Below, in pieces: positions 60,704 to 64,000 of a stretch of DNA of 64,000 nt. The notes beneath the pieces are model-generated. The model saw nothing but the letters and a program-made list of their open reading frames with translations, searched no databases and was not told the origin of the DNA. Source of the stretch: Prorocentrum cordatum (lineage: Eukaryota > Sar > Dinophyceae > Prorocentrales > Prorocentraceae); contig CAUYUJ010008635.1 of the NCBI GenBank assembly GCA_963575745.1, positions 119,501 to 183,500 on the forward strand. The letters run 5' to 3'. The position numbers were made by a program, and so were the translations under genes. Positions within the stretch are counted from its first letter, which is position 1. Each line of letters opens with the position of its first letter.

Positions 60704-61346
60704 ATTGGAACCTTTTGAGCGGTGTTGGGAGGCCGCTGGGGCCTCTGGAGATCTCAGAAGTATCATGGTGGACTATTGGTCCATCTTTGACACCTCGTGG
60801 AGTGCGTCGTGGTCCCTCTCGGGCCGTATTGTGTGGGGACTATGGGGGCTATGGGGAGACGTTAGGGGGGACAGGCTCACGGGGGGGAAACGTCCATCTG
60901 GAATTGGCGATACATCGCCGACAGATCAGCGACCAGCCCCTGATGGCGATACTGGACGGTCCTGGCCGGGGCCAGCTCTCGGGCTCCTATCGGCGATCCA
61001 TGGGCGATTGGGGGTCGATGCATCACCCCCTGAGCCTGTCCCCCCGACCGTTGCCCCTGAGGGAGGACCGAGGGGCGTCATCCTAGGCACCCCGTGCCAT
61101 CACGAATGAAGGCTCCCCCGGGCAAGAGGCAGCTCCAAGGCGGGCCCCCAAGGATGCCCCCTTGGGAGGCTCTCTGTTGGGCCCTTTTGAACCTCGCACG
61201 ACTGGCACAAGCACGAGGCCTTCCTTGTTTTTCTTGGCGCCCTCTTTGGCTGTTTCGGGATGTCGCTGGGGCCTCTCTTGGGCAGCCTTCGAGCACCCAG
61301 AAAACCAAATGAGATCGTGTTGAGCCGAATGTCCGAAGAAACTAAA
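60704..61346. other. Unassigned region
   Basis: Open on + from 60682 to 61086 (134 aa), no recognised domain. Weak CTTGGG repeats at 61130-61290. Confidence 0.3.
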
Positions 61347-61377
61347 GTTAGGTCGGGCATGTCCTCCTACAGGCGTA
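61347..61377 (+). repeat. 30 bp motif shared with 6836-6866
   Basis: See that entry. It follows the last weak CTTGGG repeats by about 50 bp. Confidence 0.7.
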
Positions 61378-61458
61378 TTTCACAGAAAGAGCAAACTATT
61401 CTACAGTAGTGCTGTGATTTCGAAGAGTCAGCCAATCACCGCAGAATCACCATGATCA

Positions 61459-61582
61459 GCATCGGCATCATCATGATAAGCATCAGCATCCGCATCAACA
61501 TCATCATCATCAGCATCAACATCAACATCACCATCAGCGTCGGCACCATCATCATCATTCTCCTCACCATCATCACCATCCG

Positions 61583-61661
<79 letters not shown>

Positions 61662-61770
61662 ATCACCATCATCGGTAACACCATCAGCATCGGCATTATC
61701 ACCAGCACCAGCATCATTATCATAATCATCCGCATCAGCATCAGCATCAGCATCGGCACCATCATCACCA
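61459..61770 (+). repeat. CAT/CAG-rich microsatellite
   Basis: (ATC)n core at 61580-61660 with CATCAGCATC flanks. Confidence 0.95.
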
Positions 61771-61777
61771 CCATCAT

Positions 61778-61778
<1 letters not shown>

Positions 61779-61810
<32 letters not shown>
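61779..61810 (+). repeat. GA dinucleotide repeat
   Basis: (GA)n, about 15 units. Confidence 0.95.
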
Positions 61811-61812
<2 letters not shown>

Positions 61813-61979
61813 ACGCGTTTCACGGGCGCTTGCATTGGGAAAATGCGGCGGCGCGTCTCGAACCGAGGGGGTGCCCACCCCAAAACACTCGGCGCCGACG
61901 GGATCAAAACCACGGGGACTCCCCTCCCCACCAAACCCCCCCCCTCCCGAACCCCTTTCCCCCCCATCCCAAGAGCCCC

Positions 61980-62215
61980 CCCTCCTCCCCCGGCGCCGGC
62001 GCCGGCGCTGGCGGCCGCCAGCAGCGCCGACGGCGGGGACGCAGCGACGATGACCAGAGGCAGCCCAAGGGGGGGGGAGGGGTTCAGAGCCCCCCCCCCG
62101 GGCGCCGCGGGGGAGGGGTTCAAACCCCTCCCCCCCCCTGGCGCCGGCGCCGGCGCTGGCGGCGGCCAGCAGCGCCGGCGCTGGCGCCGGCGACGGCGGG
62201 GACGCAGCGACGATT
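61980..62215 (+). repeat. GC-rich direct duplication
   Basis: GGCGCCGGCGCCGGCGCTGG then GGCGGGGACGCAGCGACGAT occurs at about 61991-62055 and 62130-62215, around homopolymer C runs. Confidence 0.75.
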
Positions 62216-62903
62216 ACCACCACTACCACCACCACCACCATTACCACCACCACCACCGCCTCAACCCACCACCACCACAGCCACCAACCCACCACACAAC
62301 CACCACCACCACCACAGCCACCACCACCACCACAACCGCCACCACAACTCACCATCACCACCACCACCACAAAAAAAAACACTACAACCACCACCACCAC
62401 CACAAACTACCACACCACCACCACCACCGCCACAACCACCACCACTACCAGCAGCACAACCCACCGGCACCACCACAAACCACCACACCACCACCACCAC
62501 CGCCACCACCGCCACCACCACCACACCACCACCATCCCAACAAACCACCGCCAGCACCACAACCCACCACCACCACCACCACCGCCACAAACCACCACCA
62601 CACCACCACAACACCAACACAACCGCCACCACCACAAATCACAAGCACCACCACTACCACCACCACAAAAACCCACCACCACTACCACCACCACCACAAA
62701 AACCCACCACCACTACCACCGCCACAACCACCACCACTACCAGCAGCACCCACCACCACAAACCACCACACCACCACCACCACCACTGCCACCACCACAA
62801 ATCACCGCCACCACCACAACCCACCACCACCGCCACAAACCACCACCACACCACCACCAATCACCCCCCACCACCACAACCCACCACAACCCACCACCAC
62901 CAC

Positions 62904-62949
<46 letters not shown>

Positions 62950-63110
62950 CCACAAACCACCACCACACCACCACCAAACCACCACCACAACCAACCACCA
63001 CCACAACCACCACCACCACCACCACAAAAAAAACACCACACCACCACCACCACAACCACCACCACCGCCACCACCACCACCACCACAACCCGCCACCACC
63101 ACCGTCGTCC
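62216..63110 (+). repeat. CAC/CCA microsatellite, ~900 bp
   Basis: (CAC)n with CCGCCA, AAC and TACC interruptions plus an (AAC)n section at 62915-62950. Gives spurious His/Thr/Pro and Val/Trp/Gly peptides. Confidence 0.95.
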
Positions 63111-63339
63111 TCGTCGACGCCCCCCGCCCCCGCCGCCCGCCGCCGCAGGCACCGCCGCCGGCCAAAAAAAAAGAATCGTCCTCCCCGCCGCCGCCGCCAG
63201 CCGCCGCCGACGCAAGCGCCCGCCCGAGGAGAGGGGAAGCTGGGGAGGAAAAAGGGGGGGTCTCGAACCCCCCCCATCCCCATCCAGGGGTGGTGGTGGT
63301 CCGGTTTCACCCCCCCCCTCCTAGCGACCACAAAACGCG
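63111..63339. other. GC-rich region with homopolymers
   Basis: CCGCCG-rich sequence, an A run and C runs; no recognised gene. Confidence 0.4.
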
Positions 63340-63440
63340 CTTTTTCTGAGATATCGGAACCTCGCCCGGCCCCGCCCCCCATCTCGAGATTTCTAGATAT
63401 CGAGTCTCCGCCCGGCTCCGCCCCCGATATCGAGCCAAGA
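63340..63440 (-). repeat. GATATC / GGCGGGGCCGGGC repeat, copy 2 (inverted)
   Basis: On minus: TCGATATCGGGGGCGGAGCC, GACTCGATATCTAGAAATCT and GATGGGGGGCGGGGCCGGGC; same units as 55225-55380. Confidence 0.75.
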
Positions 63441-64000
63441 GGCCCTTAAATTGCTTTCAAGAGGCCACCGAAAGGCCCCCCACGATATCCCAACGAACGT
63501 CCAAAAGGCCTGCCCAACCCAGGCACGGTGGCGGGGTGGGCCGAATGCCAATCGATAAGCGGATTCTCAGGTATGGCCAAACAAGCAGCTTGCGCATAAT
63601 ATTTCCTCACACAAAATATGGTTACGTTGGTTGCCACAAGATGCCTGCGGTGCCCGCCGATTCCGTCATTTGTCTTTTGCGATCTTCCACGCATCGAGCG
63701 CAAACACATGGGCGTCTCCCCAGACATCCTCACACACGTGCTGATACCACCTCAGGGCGCGGCAATTGTCTGCAGGTTTCCGAAGGCCCCCGCGTTTCGA
63801 CTCGATTCCTATTGTGTTTCCCCGCGGGGGTTACATCAGAAATTGTTGGTCGTTGCGTAATCCCGTAACAACGCGCTGCGTCCTTGGAGTGACCGGGCAA
63901 GATCCCAATGTTCTGCGCTGACAAAGACGCGCCCGCTCGCAATTCTCATTGCCACGTCCGCATCCACTCCGGCTCCGACGACAGAGGCGCCACTGACGGT
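63441..64000. other. Unassigned region at the window end
   Basis: Short frames (70-110 aa) on both strands without known motifs. Confidence 0.3.

Noticed and set aside
59639-60766. 375 aa minus frame after the tandem SL relics
   Set aside because: Position is suggestive, but no domain is visible and the part below 59900 is CTTGGG-like repeat; reported only as unassigned sequence.
61452-63449. 665 aa + frame rich in Ile, then His/Thr/Pro
   Set aside because: Product of CAT and CAC microsatellites.

Overview
This window is nuclear DNA of a dinoflagellate. The strongest evidence is an exact copy of the dinoflagellate trans-spliced leader (SL) at 49449-49470 (minus strand), with diverged copies at 43782-43803 and 60666-60703. 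Dinoflagellate-style non-LTR retrotransposons (LINEs), GC-rich sequence and a very high repeat load fit this. No conventional housekeeping gene, rRNA, tRNA or CRISPR was recognised. The genus cannot be fixed from the sequence.

Layout. 0-9 kb: a possible 3' end of a gene (1-75), nested palindromes (421-558), a ~215 bp tandem triplication, one intact transposase-like gene (1496-3331, +), and a ~1.9 kb minisatellite built from a GGAACC hexamer plus a conserved core (3764-5655). 9-26 kb: three LINEs, all on the minus strand, head to tail. LINE-A (9036-15219) is nearly intact, with ORF1 and an ORF2 carrying endonuclease, reverse transcriptase (RT) and RNase H. LINE-B (about 16330-20752) and LINE-C (about 21100-25785) are broken by frameshifts and stops. 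LINE-A and LINE-C carry RNase H. LINE-B instead ends in a zinc-finger and helical domain, so two lineages are present.

26-64 kb is almost wholly repetitive: a ~322 bp satellite (28.6-31.2 kb), large foldbacks (33.0-33.4 kb), a GGCATTGC-type array (33.4-36.6 kb), and a dispersed family of CTTGGG-rich blocks (31.5-53.3 kb) in which CTTGGG recurs about every 11-12 bp and an AT-richer boundary motif recurs. Minisatellites of 74-120 bp, long microsatellites (CATA, CAT, CAC, pentamers TTAGC/TATGC) and relics of another RT/RNase H element (54.5-55.75 kb) fill the rest.

The most interesting unexplained signals are: (i) a polar hairpin element, an AT-rich microsatellite followed by a CTAGAACC-(GC)n-loop-(GC)n-GGTTCTAG palindrome, in at least five copies; (ii) relict spliced leaders at the edges of CTTGGG blocks, plus a tandem SL pair; (iii) LINE-A ORF1 and ORF2 lying in one frame separated by a single TGA; (iv) the CTTGGG family itself, with ~360 bp higher-order units. 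Only four or five coding regions look real; most other long open frames come from low-complexity or GC-rich sequence.
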